From NCBI RefSeq assembly GCF_000519085.1, contig NZ_KI912577.1:3404035-3468034 (forward strand): a stretch of DNA of 64,000 bases, given 5' to 3'. Position 1 is the stretch's first letter. Each line of letters starts with the position of its first letter. The stretch comes from Methylobacterium sp. 10. Lineage in GTDB: Bacteria > Pseudomonadota > Alphaproteobacteria > Rhizobiales > Beijerinckiaceae. A program made the translations under genes and the position numbers. Positions 9,747 through 19,103 of the stretch are shown here, one piece after another. Below the pieces are notes generated by a model, which saw only the letters and a list, made by a program, of their open reading frames with translations, was not told where the DNA came from and made no database searches.

Positions 9747-10502
9747 CTATGCCCGCAGGCGCAGGCGGTAGGCGTAGGCGTCGCCGCGAAAGAGCCCTTC
9801 GACATACTCGATCATCCGGCCATCGGCGCCGTAGGAGCGGCGCTTGATCAGCAGGCAGGGCAGCGGTTCGGAAAAGCCGAAGATCGCGCATTCCTGCGGC
9901 TCGGGAGAGGCCGCCTCGATGGTCTGCTCGCAATCGACGAGAGGCGCTCCGCATTCCACGAGGCGGGCATAGATGGAGCCCGACAGGTCCGCCTCGGCGA
10001 GGCCGGGCGCGAGGCCGACATCGTACCAGGCCTTCTCCACCGACAGGGGGATGCCGTCGCCGAGACGGACGCGCACGAGCCGGAGGAACCGGGCCGTGGA
10101 GGAGAGGCCGAAGATCGAGGCGATGGACCGGTCCTCGCCCACCGCCCGCTCGAGGATGCGGGTGGAAGGGACGCGCCCCAGTTCCTGCATCTCCTCGGTG
10201 AAGCCCTTGAGGCGCTCCATGCCGGGCTTGATGCGGCGGAAGCCGTCCTCGACGATGTAGCCGTTGCGGCCATGTGCGCTCACCAGCCGCTGCTGGCGCA
10301 GGGCATCGTAGCATTGCTGGACGGTCTTCCTGCTGATGCCGAGGTCGAGGGCCAGCTTTCGCTCGGCGGGCAGGGTGGCCCCGGCGGCAAGAAGACCATC
10401 CGTGATCATGGCCCGGAACTGGTGCTCCAGTTGCCGATACATCGGGAGAGCCGTGTCGTTCTGGATGCGGAGGCTCGCGAAAACGTTTGGTGTTTTGGTC
10501 AA
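9747..10502 (-). CDS. GntR family transcriptional regulator (HutC/UTRA type)
   Basis: A 251-residue regulator. Residues 18-80 form a winged helix-turn-helix (LPMYRQLEHQFRAMI, LPAERKLALDLGISRKTVQ), and residues 95-250 match the UTRA ligand-binding domain common to the HutC subfamily. It is transcribed divergently from a PfkB-type kinase gene only 55 bases away, so it probably controls that gene in response to a sugar or related effector (inference). Confidence 0.9.
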   Translation of the reverse strand: MTKTPNVFASLRIQNDTALPMYRQLEHQFRAMITDGLLAAGATLPAERKLALDLGISRKTVQQCYDALRQQRLVSAHGRNGYIVEDGFRRIKPGMERLKGFTEEMQELGRVPSTRILERAVGEDRSIASIFGLSSTARFLRLVRVRLGDGIPLSVEKAWYDVGLAPGLAEADLSGSIYARLVECGAPLVDCEQTIEAASPEPQECAIFGFSEPLPCLLIKRRSYGADGRMIEYVEGLFRGDAYAYRLRLRA

Positions 10503-10557
10503 TGCGGCGGCATCGTAAGAAGGGCGTCCGGGCGGCGCGTCACACTCCCTCCCTTAC

Positions 10558-11553
10558 ATGACCTCGCGGCGGACTGGCCACATGGGAAGCGCCTTCGTGC
10601 TCGGCAGTTTCGTCGCGGCGGGCACGTTCCGGGTCGACCGGCTTCCCCGTCCCGGCGAATCGCTGCTGGCCTCCGCCGTGGCCTGGGAACCGGGCGGCAA
10701 GGGGTTCAACGTCGCCGCCGGCCTCCGCCGCCTCGGCGTGACGGTGGACGGCCTGATCCCGGTGGGGAATGACCATCTCGCGGCGCTGGCCGAGCCCGCG
10801 CTTTTGCGGATGGGCCTGCCGGCCTCGATGATACGGGTCCATCCCGGCTCCACCGGCATCGGCGTCGGCTTCGTCGGGGCCGATGGCGAGAACTGCCTCG
10901 CGGTCCATCCCGGAGCCAACCTGCTCCTGTCGCGGGAGACCGTGCGCGCGGCGGCGACGCGCATCGCCTCGGCCGCGATGGTGCTCGCGCAGTTCGAGAT
11001 CGGCGACGGCCCCATCGCCGAAGCCTTCGCGATCGCCCGCGGCGCCGGCGTTCCGACCCTTCTCAACCCCTCGCCGTTCCGGATGCCGGCGCCCGAGACC
11101 CTGGCCGGAATTCTGGCCTCCACCACGATCCTCGTGGTGAACGAGACCGAGGCGGAGGCCCTTCTCGGATTCCTGTGCCCCGGACAGGCCGGCACCGGTC
11201 CTCTGCGCGCGGCGGCGGAGGGGCTCGGGAGGGCGCTTCACGAACGCGGCGTCGAGGCGCTGGCGATCACCTTCGGCGCGTCCGGGGCGCGGATCGTCCT
11301 CGGCGGTTCGACGATCCTCGATCAGCCGGCCTACCCGGTGGCCGCCATCGACACGATGGGTGCCGGCGACGCCTTCACGGCGGGCCTCGCGGCCGGGCTC
11401 GTGGCGGGCACTCCCTGGGATGCGAGCTGCCGGATGGCGGCGGCCTGCGGCGCCTTCATGGTGACCCGCGCCGGCGTCCTCGACGGCCTACCCGATCCGG
11501 GGGAGGTCAGGGCCTTCCTCAGCGCCCAGGCGCCCGGGACGGCGGCTCCATGA
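10558..11553 (+). CDS. PfkB family carbohydrate kinase (ribokinase-like)
   Basis: A 331-residue sugar or nucleoside kinase. The N-terminal PfkB signature PGGKGFNVA is at about residue 45, and the C-terminal signature with catalytic Asp, DTMGAGDAF, at about residue 265. The overall order matches ribokinase (RbsK). A second possible start is the Met at residue 9 (10582), which begins the first beta strand (GSAFVLGSF). The exact substrate is unknown; the divergent GntR gene is the likely regulator. Confidence 0.88.
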   Translation: MTSRRTGHMGSAFVLGSFVAAGTFRVDRLPRPGESLLASAVAWEPGGKGFNVAAGLRRLGVTVDGLIPVGNDHLAALAEPALLRMGLPASMIRVHPGSTGIGVGFVGADGENCLAVHPGANLLLSRETVRAAATRIASAAMVLAQFEIGDGPIAEAFAIARGAGVPTLLNPSPFRMPAPETLAGILASTTILVVNETEAEALLGFLCPGQAGTGPLRAAAEGLGRALHERGVEALAITFGASGARIVLGGSTILDQPAYPVAAIDTMGAGDAFTAGLAAGLVAGTPWDASCRMAAACGAFMVTRAGVLDGLPDPGEVRAFLSAQAPGTAAP

Positions 11554-11597
11554 GCCGCGCAGCGCACAAGACCATGAGCCGCGCAGCGCACAAGACC
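11550..11597 (+). repeat. Two perfect 24-bp tandem repeats plus a degenerate third
   Basis: ATGAGCCGCGCAGCGCACAA-type 24-base units occur at 11550-11573 and 11574-11597, with a decayed third copy after that. The first overlaps the stop codon of the kinase gene. In one frame they would read MSRAAHKT twice, but this frame runs on into the next gene out of frame, so I treat them as a repeat rather than a gene. Confidence 0.75.
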
Positions 11598-11643
11598 GCG
11601 AGCCGCGCCGCCTTCGCGCGCGCAAGACGAGGAGCACACCCCC

Positions 11644-12096
11644 ATGGCTGTGACGATCCGTGCCCTGGATCCTTCCTATGCGACGCTGGGGATCGCCCTG
11701 CACTTCCTCGCCCGCCGCGCGCCCTTCTCCGGTTTCCGGTTCGGCGACCTGACCCAGACCGTGGACGACCAGATCCGGCGCGGCCACGCGCTCTTCGCCT
11801 TCGACGACAGGCGGGTCGTCGGCTATCTCGGATGGCATCTCTACAGCCACGCGGAGGCCCGCGATTTCGCCCGGACGGGCAAGCCGCCGCCCCTCGACCG
11901 GCCCGACGGCGCCGACGTGGCCTGGGTGATGACGGCGGCCGCGGCCGTGCCCCAGACGCTGATGGCCCTGGTGGAGGCCGGCAAGGCCCGCAATATCGGC
12001 CGCCGGGCGATGGGCGTGCGCTACAGGAAGACCGGCAAGCGCGTGATCTTCGATCAGTTGATCGCGCCGCGCCGCGCGACGACGGGCGCCGGATAG
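11644..12096 (+). CDS. Putative HlyC-like toxin-activating lysine acyltransferase
   Basis: A 150-residue protein with an organisation like HlyC/RtxC acyltransferases, which acylate lysines of RTX toxins using acyl-ACP. H20 in the N-terminal ALHFLARR segment and D91 in the GADVAWV segment sit where HlyC has its catalytic H23 and D92. The VVGYLGWHLYS stretch and the RRAMGVRYRKTGKRV tail are also in HlyC-like positions. Similarity is judged by eye and is moderate; a GNAT-type enzyme of another role is possible. An RTX protein is encoded 2.3 kb away. GGAG lies upstream of the ATG. Confidence 0.5.
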   Translation: MAVTIRALDPSYATLGIALHFLARRAPFSGFRFGDLTQTVDDQIRRGHALFAFDDRRVVGYLGWHLYSHAEARDFARTGKPPPLDRPDGADVAWVMTAAAAVPQTLMALVEAGKARNIGRRAMGVRYRKTGKRVIFDQLIAPRRATTGAG

Positions 12097-12251
12097 GACG
12101 AGGGATGCCGCCGGCGTCAGCGATTGGCACCTCTTTCCGCGGCGGATTCTCCTGGTCTCTATCCCCGTTCGGACTCTGATCCTCGGAACCGTCCTGGCAG
12201 GCTGCGTCCGGCTGGCTGACGGGGGACGACCGGCGTCCGCCGCGCGGGCCG

Positions 12252-13199
12252 TTACGCGGCGGACTGGTCTACGAGGCGCAAGCCGCGACGCAGGCTCTGC
12301 GGTCCCTGGCCGAACGTGCGCAGGAAGGCGCGCCGCATCCGGTTGCGATCGGCGAAGCCGGTGTCGCGGGCGACGACATCCATCGAATGGCGGCCGTCCT
12401 CGAGCATGAGCTGGGCGGCTTCCAGCCGAAGGCGCTCGACCGCCTTCGCCGGGGATTGTCCGGTCTCCTCCCGGAAGATCCGGCTGAACTGGCGCGGGCT
12501 CACGCTCGCGGCGTCGGCCAGCTCCTCGACGGTGAGAGGATTGCGCAAGTGCTCCCTGGCATAGACCAGGGCGCGACGGACACGGTCCGACCGGGGCTCC
12601 AGTTCGAGGAGCGCGGAGAACTGGGACTGGCCGCCCGGCCGGCGGTGATAGACCACGAGCTTCCGCGCGATCATCCGCGACAGGTCCACCCCGTGATCGT
12701 CCTCGATCAGGGCCAGAGTCAGATCGATGGCCGCGCTCATCCCCGCCGACGTCCAGATATGTCCGTCGCCCACGAAGATGCGATCGTCGTCGACGCGGAT
12801 CAGGGGAAACCTCTCCTGCAGGTCGCGGGCATGGGCCCAATGGGTGGTGGCGGTGCGGCCATCGAGCAGACCGGCCTCGGCCAGGGCGAACGCCCCCGTG
12901 CACAGGCCCGCCACCCGGCGGGAGGTCCGGCCGGCCTCGGCGATGTACCCGCGCAAGGCGGGCGTGAGCGGACGGGGCACCAATTCCCCCACGACCATCA
13001 GGGTGTCCGGCGCGAGGGTGAGCGGGACGGTCTCGATCCGGATCCCCAACGAGGAGCGGATCGTCGCCCCGTGCTCGGACATCACCGTGAGACGGTAGGC
13101 CTCCGATCCGAGCTCCACATTGGCGAATTCGAAGGCCGACAACGCGGCCAATCCCATGACCTGGAACCCGTCCTCCAGGATGAAACCGACATGGCGCAT
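12252..13199 (-). CDS. GlxA family transcriptional regulator (DJ-1/PfpI plus AraC HTH)
   Basis: A 315-residue regulator with an N-terminal amidotransferase-like domain (residues 1-180, with GLCTGAFALAEAGLL holding the nucleophile-position Cys) and a C-terminal AraC-type double helix-turn-helix (ASVSPRQFSRIFREETG, DTGFADRNRMRRAF). The ATG at 13199 has AGGAG 7 bases upstream; the frame is open further to 13331. It is divergent from a short-chain dehydrogenase gene which it probably regulates. Confidence 0.9.
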   Translation of the reverse strand: MRHVGFILEDGFQVMGLAALSAFEFANVELGSEAYRLTVMSEHGATIRSSLGIRIETVPLTLAPDTLMVVGELVPRPLTPALRGYIAEAGRTSRRVAGLCTGAFALAEAGLLDGRTATTHWAHARDLQERFPLIRVDDDRIFVGDGHIWTSAGMSAAIDLTLALIEDDHGVDLSRMIARKLVVYHRRPGGQSQFSALLELEPRSDRVRRALVYAREHLRNPLTVEELADAASVSPRQFSRIFREETGQSPAKAVERLRLEAAQLMLEDGRHSMDVVARDTGFADRNRMRRAFLRTFGQGPQSLRRGLRLVDQSAA

Positions 13200-13318
13200 G
13201 GTCATTCTCCTGGCGGCGTCCTGAATTGACGTTTTTACGTCATTTCGGACATCGCCGTCCAGGGCTAGGTTCGTGACATCGGCACTGGCTGCCCACGCAT
13301 CTCGAAAGAACGAAGACC

Positions 13319-14113
13319 ATGACCACAGCAAAGGGAACCGTGCTCATCACAGGGGCCTCCTCGGGCATCGGCGCCGTCTACGCCGACCGCTTCGCCGCGC
13401 GGGGCCACGATCTCATCCTGGTGGCCCGCAACAAGGACAGGCTCGATGCGGTCGCCGACGCGCTCGCCCGCCGCCATGGCGTCACGGTTCGCGCGGTCGA
13501 GGCCGATCTGACGGACCGGACGGGCCTCGCCGAGGTCGAAGACATCCTGAAGACCGACGCGCGCATCACGCATCTCGTCAACAATGCCGGGTTCGGCAGC
13601 GCCGCGCCGCTGGCCTCCGCCTCGGTTGACGAGATGGAACGGATGATCGCCATCAACGTCACCGCGCCGACGCGGCTGACCTACGCCGCCGTGCCGTCAT
13701 TCATGGCGCGCGGCACGGGCACGATCATCAACATCGCCTCCATCGTCGCCATCGGGCCGGAAGTGCTCAACGGCGTCTATGGCGGCTCGAAATCCTTCGT
13801 GCTGGCGTTCAGCCACTCGCTCGCCAAGGAACTCGCCGGCACCGGCGTGTCGGTGCAGGTGGTCCTGCCCGGCGCCACCGGCACGGAGTTCTGGGACATC
13901 GCCGGCCTGCCCGCGAGCAACCTGCCGGAGGGATGGGTCATGTCCGCCGCCGACCTTGTCGATGCGGCCCTGGTCGGCCTCGACCGGGGCGAGTTCGCCA
14001 CCATCCCATCCCTGATGGATCTCGGCGAATGGGAGGCCTGGGAGACGGCACGCCAGACCATGCTGCCGCATCTGTCGAGCGCCGTGGCGGCCGAGCGGTA
14101 TCGGGCCGCGTAG
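13319..14113 (+). CDS. Short-chain dehydrogenase/reductase (SDR) family oxidoreductase
   Basis: A 264-residue classical SDR. The cofactor motif TGASSGIG is at residues 11-18, NNAG at 88-91 and the catalytic set S141, Y154, K158 (YGGSK). Arg37 after the second strand suggests NADP(H) preference (inference). The substrate is unknown. It lies between two GlxA-type regulator genes and is divergent from the first. Confidence 0.92.
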   Translation: MTTAKGTVLITGASSGIGAVYADRFAARGHDLILVARNKDRLDAVADALARRHGVTVRAVEADLTDRTGLAEVEDILKTDARITHLVNNAGFGSAAPLASASVDEMERMIAINVTAPTRLTYAAVPSFMARGTGTIINIASIVAIGPEVLNGVYGGSKSFVLAFSHSLAKELAGTGVSVQVVLPGATGTEFWDIAGLPASNLPEGWVMSAADLVDAALVGLDRGEFATIPSLMDLGEWEAWETARQTMLPHLSSAVAAERYRAA

Positions 14114-14200
14114 GCACGGGAAGGGCCAGTAGTCCGAACGCTTCGATTCTGCGCTAAGCTCGCTACATCCTTCCATGACTTCGGGTGCAGGGAGAAAGCC

Positions 14201-15148
14201 ATGCTGACGATCGGCGTTCTGGCGATTCCCGATCTCAAGCTGATGTCGCTCTCGGCCATGGCCGTGTTCCAGGTCGCGAACAACGCGGCAGGCGAGCCCG
14301 TCTACGACCTGCGCCTGATCTCCGAATCCGGCGGTCTCGTTCAGACGAATGCGGGCTTCTCCGTCATGACCGAGCCGCCCGGCGAGGCTGCGTTCGATAC
14401 CCTGATCGTGAGCGCCTTCACCGGCGCGAGCGCGGGCTCGCCCGCGCTCCTCGCATTCGTGCGCCGGGCGGCGGGACAGGCCCGGCGGGTCGCCTCCTTC
14501 TGCAGGGGGAGCTTCGTCCTGGCGGAAGCGGGCCTTCTCGCGGGCCGTCAGGTGACCGCCCATTGGCGCGACAATGCGGAGCTCGGATCCCGCTTTCCCG
14601 ACCTGCGCGTGGAGACCGACCAGCTCTACGTCAGGGACGGATCGGTCTGGACCTCGGCCGGCATGACCGCCTCGATCGACATGGCCCTGGCGCTCGTGGA
14701 GGACGATCTCGGACCGACGGTGGCCCGGGATGTCGCCCGCCGGATGCTGCTGGAACGCCGCCGGTTCGGCGGACAGCAGCAGGCCTCGACCCTGCTCGAC
14801 CTGCAGCCGAAATCCGACCGCATCCAGCGGGCCTTCGAGTTCGTGCGCGCCAATCTGCGCGAGACGTTGAGCGTGGCGCGCCTCGCCGATGTCGCCCGCC
14901 TATCCCCCAGACAGTTCAGCCGGGCGGTCCAGGCGGAGTTCGGCCTGTCACCCGCCAAGGTGATCGAACGTCTTCGCGCCGACGCCGCTCGCGTCCTGCT
15001 GCTGCGGAGCCGGCACTCCCTGGACATCGTCGCAGCCGAATCCGGCTTCACCGACAGGGAACGGATGCGCCGCGCCTTCGTGCGGATCTACGGCCGGACC
15101 CCGCAGGAGATCCGGCAAGGCGCCCTGCGTGACAGGCACGCCGCCTGA
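14201..15148 (+). CDS. GlxA family transcriptional regulator (second copy)
   Basis: A 315-residue paralogue of the regulator encoded at 12252-13199, with the same two domains. The DJ-1/PfpI-like part carries SFCRGSFVLAEAGLL and the AraC part carries RLSPRQFSRAVQAEFG and ESGFTDRERMRRAF. A strong GGGAGAAA precedes the ATG. It is followed at 102 bases by the molybdenum hydroxylase genes and may control them. Confidence 0.9.
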   Translation: MLTIGVLAIPDLKLMSLSAMAVFQVANNAAGEPVYDLRLISESGGLVQTNAGFSVMTEPPGEAAFDTLIVSAFTGASAGSPALLAFVRRAAGQARRVASFCRGSFVLAEAGLLAGRQVTAHWRDNAELGSRFPDLRVETDQLYVRDGSVWTSAGMTASIDMALALVEDDLGPTVARDVARRMLLERRRFGGQQQASTLLDLQPKSDRIQRAFEFVRANLRETLSVARLADVARLSPRQFSRAVQAEFGLSPAKVIERLRADAARVLLLRSRHSLDIVAAESGFTDRERMRRAFVRIYGRTPQEIRQGALRDRHAA

Positions 15149-15250
15149 ACGGAGGCATGTCCGAAAACGCTGCGTTTATGGCATTTGCGATAGCCGACAT
15201 CGTCTTTATTCACAATACTGCGCTTTGCGAACGGTATCGAGGAGACGGTC

Positions 15251-15697
15251 ATGGTCGATCTGACGGTCAATAGCCGCCAATATGCTGTCGATGCCGAACC
15301 GGATACTCCGCTCCTGTTCGTTCTGCGCGATACGCTGGGCCTGAGCGGCACCAAGTATGGCTGTGGCATCGGTCAATGCGGCGCCTGTACCATCCTGCTC
15401 GACGGGCAGGCGACGCGGTCCTGCCAGATCCCGCTGGAGAGCGTCGGCACGCAGGCCGTCACCACCATCGAGGCGATCGAGCGGGATTCGGTGGGAGCCA
15501 GGGTCGTGGCCACCTGGATCGGCATCGAGGTCCCGCAATGCGGCTATTGTCAGTCGGGCCAGGTCATGGCCGCCACCGGCCTCCTCAAGAACACCCCGAA
15601 GCCGACCGAAGACGACATCGCCGCGGCGATGACCAATCTCTGCCGCTGCGGCACCTACAACGCGATTGCCGCCGCCGTGCGGCAGGCCGCGGCCTGA
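15251..15697 (+). CDS. iorA: Molybdenum hydroxylase 2Fe-2S subunit (IorA-like)
   Basis: A 148-residue small subunit carrying two [2Fe-2S] clusters. The plant-type cluster uses C38, C43, C46 and C58, and the second uses C97, C100, C131 and C133 (CGYCQSGQ and CRCGTY). This is the two-subunit isoquinoline 1-oxidoreductase or aldehyde dehydrogenase type, without an FAD subunit. A GAGGAG sits before the ATG. It passes electrons from the molybdenum subunit encoded 13 bases downstream. The symbol is a family name; the real substrate is unknown. Confidence 0.88.
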   Translation: MVDLTVNSRQYAVDAEPDTPLLFVLRDTLGLSGTKYGCGIGQCGACTILLDGQATRSCQIPLESVGTQAVTTIEAIERDSVGARVVATWIGIEVPQCGYCQSGQVMAATGLLKNTPKPTEDDIAAAMTNLCRCGTYNAIAAAVRQAAA

Positions 15698-15710
15698 GGG
15701 GAACGGCACC

Positions 15711-17960
15711 ATGAACGACCTCTCTCCCCCGCTGCCGCTCGCCGGCGGCCGCGAGCCCATCCGCAACCTGTCGCGCCGCGGCTTTCTCGGCGCCGCCACC
15801 GGCGCCCTCGTGCTCGGCGTCCATCTCGGTCCCGACCCCGCCGCGGCCCAGGAGCGGGCCGAGGGCGCGGCCGCCATCGCGCCCAAGCCCGGAACCCGCG
15901 TCGCGGCGTTCCTGGAGATGAGGCCCGACGGCACGGTGCGGCTGCTCAGCCCCTTCGTCGAGGGAGGGCAGGGCATCAATACCGGCCTCGCCCAGACCAT
16001 CGGCGAGGAATTCGACCTCGACCCCGCGCGTTTCGCCGTGGAATGCGCGCCACCCGGGCCCGACTACGCCGTGGTCAACGGCCTGCGCATGACCGGCGGA
16101 AGCTTCTCGACCCGCTCCAGCTACGCCGCCATGCGGCGACTCGGCGCCACGGCCCGCGAGATGATGCTGCGCGCCGCAGCCGCCAAGCTCGGTGTCGCGC
16201 AGGACCAGCTGACCAGCGATGACGGCCGGGTGATCCACGCCGCCTCCGGTCGCTCCCTCGGCTATGGCGAGCTCGCCGCCGCCGCCCTCGCGCTCCCGCC
16301 GCGGGACGACGTGCCGCTGAAGGACCCGAAGACGTTCCGCTGGATCGGCAAGCCCGTCGCGCGGCTCGACATGCATGAGAAGTCCACGGGCCGGGCCGTC
16401 TATGCCATCGACATCACGGTCGACGGCATGCTGCACGCGGCGGTGCTGCATGCGCCGCACCTCGGCACCGAGCCGCAGGCCGTCGCCAATGAGAGCGACA
16501 TCCGCGCCATGCCGGGCATCCATTCGGTGCATCGGCTGCCGGGCGCCGTGGCGGTGATCGCGGACAGCTGGTGGCGTGCGCGCAAGGGCGCGGAAGCCCT
16601 GCAGGTGAGTTGGACGAACCCCGCAGCGGACGGGGTCGCCACGGTTTCCAAAACCTTCTCGTCGGCGGCGATGCTCGCGGCTCTCAAGGGATCGACGGAG
16701 CCCGGCATCCCGGCCGAGCAGGAGGGCGACGTCGCGGCCGCCTTCGCGGGTGCGGCCAAGATCGTGGAGGCGGAGTACGACGCGCCCTACCTCGCCCATG
16801 CGCAGCTCGAACCGCCCTCGGCAGTGGCCCGGTTCGAGGCGGACGGCACCCTCGACCTGTGGCTGCCCAACCAGATGCCGGAGCTGTTCCAGCAGGTCGC
16901 CGCCGGCGTCGCCGGGCTCCAGCCGATGCAGGTGCGCATCCACTCGCCGATGCTCGGCGGCTTCTTCGGGCGGCACTTCTCCTATGGTCCCGCCAACCCG
17001 TTTCCGCAGGCGATCCTGCTCGCCAAGGCGACCGGTCGGCCGGTGCGGGTGCTGTGGTCGCGCGAGGAGGAATTCGGCATGGACGCGGTGCGTCCCCTGA
17101 GCTTCGCCCGGTTCCGCGCCGCCCTCGGGAGCGACGGGATGCCGGTCGCCCTGCAGACCACGGCCGTGGGGGAGGGACCCATCGGGCGCTGGTTCGGCGC
17201 CCTGTTCAAGTCGCCGGTGGATTCCTCCGTGGTGGAGGGCCTCGACAAGAAGCCCTACGCGATCCCGAACCGCAGGCTCGACTACGTGAAGGTGCCCCAT
17301 CCGGTGACGATCGCCTTCTGGCGCTCGGTCGGGCACTCGATGAACGACTTCTTCTACGAGAGCTTCCTCGACGAGATCGCTCAGGCCGGGGCGAAGGACC
17401 CGTTCGCCCTGCGCATGACGCTCCTGAAGGACAGCCCGCGGCATCGGACGCTGCTGCAGGCGGTGGCCGATCTCTCCGGAGGATGGAAGCGCGGGCCGTT
17501 CGAGGCGGCCGACGGCACCCGCCGCGCGCGCGGCGTTTCGATGGCCTCGCCCTTCGGCTCGGAGACGGCGACCATCGCGGAGGTCTCCCTGAAGGACGGC
17601 GAGGCGCGGGTGCACGACCTCTGGATCGCGATCGATCCGGGCAGCGTGGTCAACCCGGCCATCGTCAAGCGGCAGGTGGAGAGCGCGGCCGCCCTCGGCC
17701 TGTCCTCGACGCTGCTGGAGCAGGTCGTCTACGAGGGCGGGCAGCGGCAGGCACGGAACTTCGACACCTATCCGATCCTCGACCGGGAGCGCATGCCGCG
17801 GGTCCACGTCACCATCGTCGAGAGCGGGGCGCCCATGGGCGGCATCGGGGAACCGGGCCTGCCCGGAGTGCCCCCGGCCGTGGTCAACGCGGTCGCCGCC
17901 CTCACGGGCCGCCGGGTGCGCAGCCTTCCGCTCGCGAACACCCGGCTCTCCGACGCCTGA
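15711..17960 (+). CDS. iorB: Xanthine dehydrogenase family molybdopterin-binding subunit (IorB-like)
   Basis: A 749-residue molybdenum cofactor subunit, expected to hydroxylate N-heterocycles or oxidise aldehydes. The N-terminus has a twin-arginine-type signal (SRRGFLGAATGALVLG), suggesting export to the periplasm with its partner, which lacks a signal. Later text such as GGFFGRHFSYGP, FWRSVGHSMNDFF and PMGGIGEPGLPGVPPA (containing the catalytic-Glu region GIGEPG) matches the family. The ATG at 15711 was chosen over an upstream one at 15666 that overlaps the previous gene, because GAGGGGAA precedes it. Confidence 0.9.
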   Translation: MNDLSPPLPLAGGREPIRNLSRRGFLGAATGALVLGVHLGPDPAAAQERAEGAAAIAPKPGTRVAAFLEMRPDGTVRLLSPFVEGGQGINTGLAQTIGEEFDLDPARFAVECAPPGPDYAVVNGLRMTGGSFSTRSSYAAMRRLGATAREMMLRAAAAKLGVAQDQLTSDDGRVIHAASGRSLGYGELAAAALALPPRDDVPLKDPKTFRWIGKPVARLDMHEKSTGRAVYAIDITVDGMLHAAVLHAPHLGTEPQAVANESDIRAMPGIHSVHRLPGAVAVIADSWWRARKGAEALQVSWTNPAADGVATVSKTFSSAAMLAALKGSTEPGIPAEQEGDVAAAFAGAAKIVEAEYDAPYLAHAQLEPPSAVARFEADGTLDLWLPNQMPELFQQVAAGVAGLQPMQVRIHSPMLGGFFGRHFSYGPANPFPQAILLAKATGRPVRVLWSREEEFGMDAVRPLSFARFRAALGSDGMPVALQTTAVGEGPIGRWFGALFKSPVDSSVVEGLDKKPYAIPNRRLDYVKVPHPVTIAFWRSVGHSMNDFFYESFLDEIAQAGAKDPFALRMTLLKDSPRHRTLLQAVADLSGGWKRGPFEAADGTRRARGVSMASPFGSETATIAEVSLKDGEARVHDLWIAIDPGSVVNPAIVKRQVESAAALGLSSTLLEQVVYEGGQRQARNFDTYPILDRERMPRVHVTIVESGAPMGGIGEPGLPGVPPAVVNAVAALTGRRVRSLPLANTRLSDA

Positions 17961-18065
17961 TCCCGACGGTATCCCCGCGATGCCGCCATGGCCGGGCGCC
18001 CTCGGGATCGGACACGATCCGCCCCCACGCGGATACCTCCATCGGCCATCAGGACAGGACGTGCG

Positions 18066-19103
18066 ATGCCCCGCGACGGAGAAACCCTGGCGTTGACGAC
18101 ACCGATCGTCGCGGACGGCACGGCGCAGGCTATCCCCCTGCGCAGGCCGCTGTTCGACGACCTGCCGGTGGGCCTCTTCGGCTCCGTGATGGGGCTGATG
18201 GGACTCGCCGTCGGGTGGCGGCTCGCGGGCGCACGCCATGGCTTCACCCCCCTCATCGCCGACATGATCGGCTGGACGGCGCTCGCCGCCTTCGTCGCGC
18301 TGGCGCTGGCCTACGGCGCGAAGGCGGTGACGGCCCGGCAGGCCGTGCTCTCCGAGTTCCGGCACCCGATCGCCGGCAACCTGTTCGGAACGGTGCCGAT
18401 CAGCCTGCTGCTGCTGCCGTTCACGCTCCAGGGGCTCAGCCCCCGTCTCGCCGCCACGGCCTGGATCCTCGGCGCGGCCGGGATGCTGGTCTTCGCCTTT
18501 CTCATCGTGAGCCGGTGGATGGGCAGCCGGCACCAGCTCGCCCATGCGACGCCGGCCTGGATCGTGCCGGTCGTCGGGCTCCTCGACGTGCCCCTGGCCG
18601 CGCCCTCGCTGGGTCTGCCGCATATGCAGGCGGTGGTGATGTTCTCCCTCAGCGTCGGGCTGTTCTTCGCCGTCCCGCTCTTCACCCTGATCTTCGCCCG
18701 CCTCGTCTTCGAGGAGCCCCTCGCCCCGGCGCAACGGCCGACCCTGATGATCCTGGTGGCGCCCTTCGCCGTCGGCGTCTCCAGCTACGTCGCGACGTTC
18801 GGCCGGGTCGATGCGTTCGCGGAGGCCCTGTTCTTCGTCGCCCTCTTCGTCTTCGCCGTCCTGGCCGGACGCCTGCGCGACCTGCCGCGATGCTGCCCGT
18901 TCCGGGTCTCGTGGTGGGCCGTGAGCTTTCCCATGGCCGCGATGGCGGTGGCGGCCTTGCGCTATGCCGAGCATGCCGGGACCATGGCGGCCGATATCCT
19001 GGCCCTGCTCCTCCTCGGCCTCGCCACGGTGACCATCGCCGGTCTCGCGCTGCGCACGATCCTCGGCATCAGCCGGGGCGAGCTGCGTGAGCTCGCGAGC
19101 TGA
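18066..19103 (+). CDS. SLAC1/TehA-type anion channel family membrane protein
   Basis: A 345-residue integral membrane protein with about ten hydrophobic segments. Sequences such as LFGSVMGLMGLAVGWR at the first helix and a repeated helix-hairpin layout match the TehA/SLAC1 family (tellurite resistance or C4-dicarboxylate/anion channels). The ATG at 18066 follows AGGACAGGA; an upstream start at 17988 would add a non-hydrophobic, Arg-rich tail. It follows iorB by 105 bases on the same strand. Confidence 0.8.
   Translation: MPRDGETLALTTPIVADGTAQAIPLRRPLFDDLPVGLFGSVMGLMGLAVGWRLAGARHGFTPLIADMIGWTALAAFVALALAYGAKAVTARQAVLSEFRHPIAGNLFGTVPISLLLLPFTLQGLSPRLAATAWILGAAGMLVFAFLIVSRWMGSRHQLAHATPAWIVPVVGLLDVPLAAPSLGLPHMQAVVMFSLSVGLFFAVPLFTLIFARLVFEEPLAPAQRPTLMILVAPFAVGVSSYVATFGRVDAFAEALFFVALFVFAVLAGRLRDLPRCCPFRVSWWAVSFPMAAMAVAALRYAEHAGTMAADILALLLLGLATVTIAGLALRTILGISRGELRELAS

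Noticed and set aside
15585..18974. An 1129-codon minus-strand open frame opposite iorAB and the anion channel gene
   Set aside because: It is low-complexity (H, R, G, E rich) and antisense to clear molybdenum hydroxylase genes.
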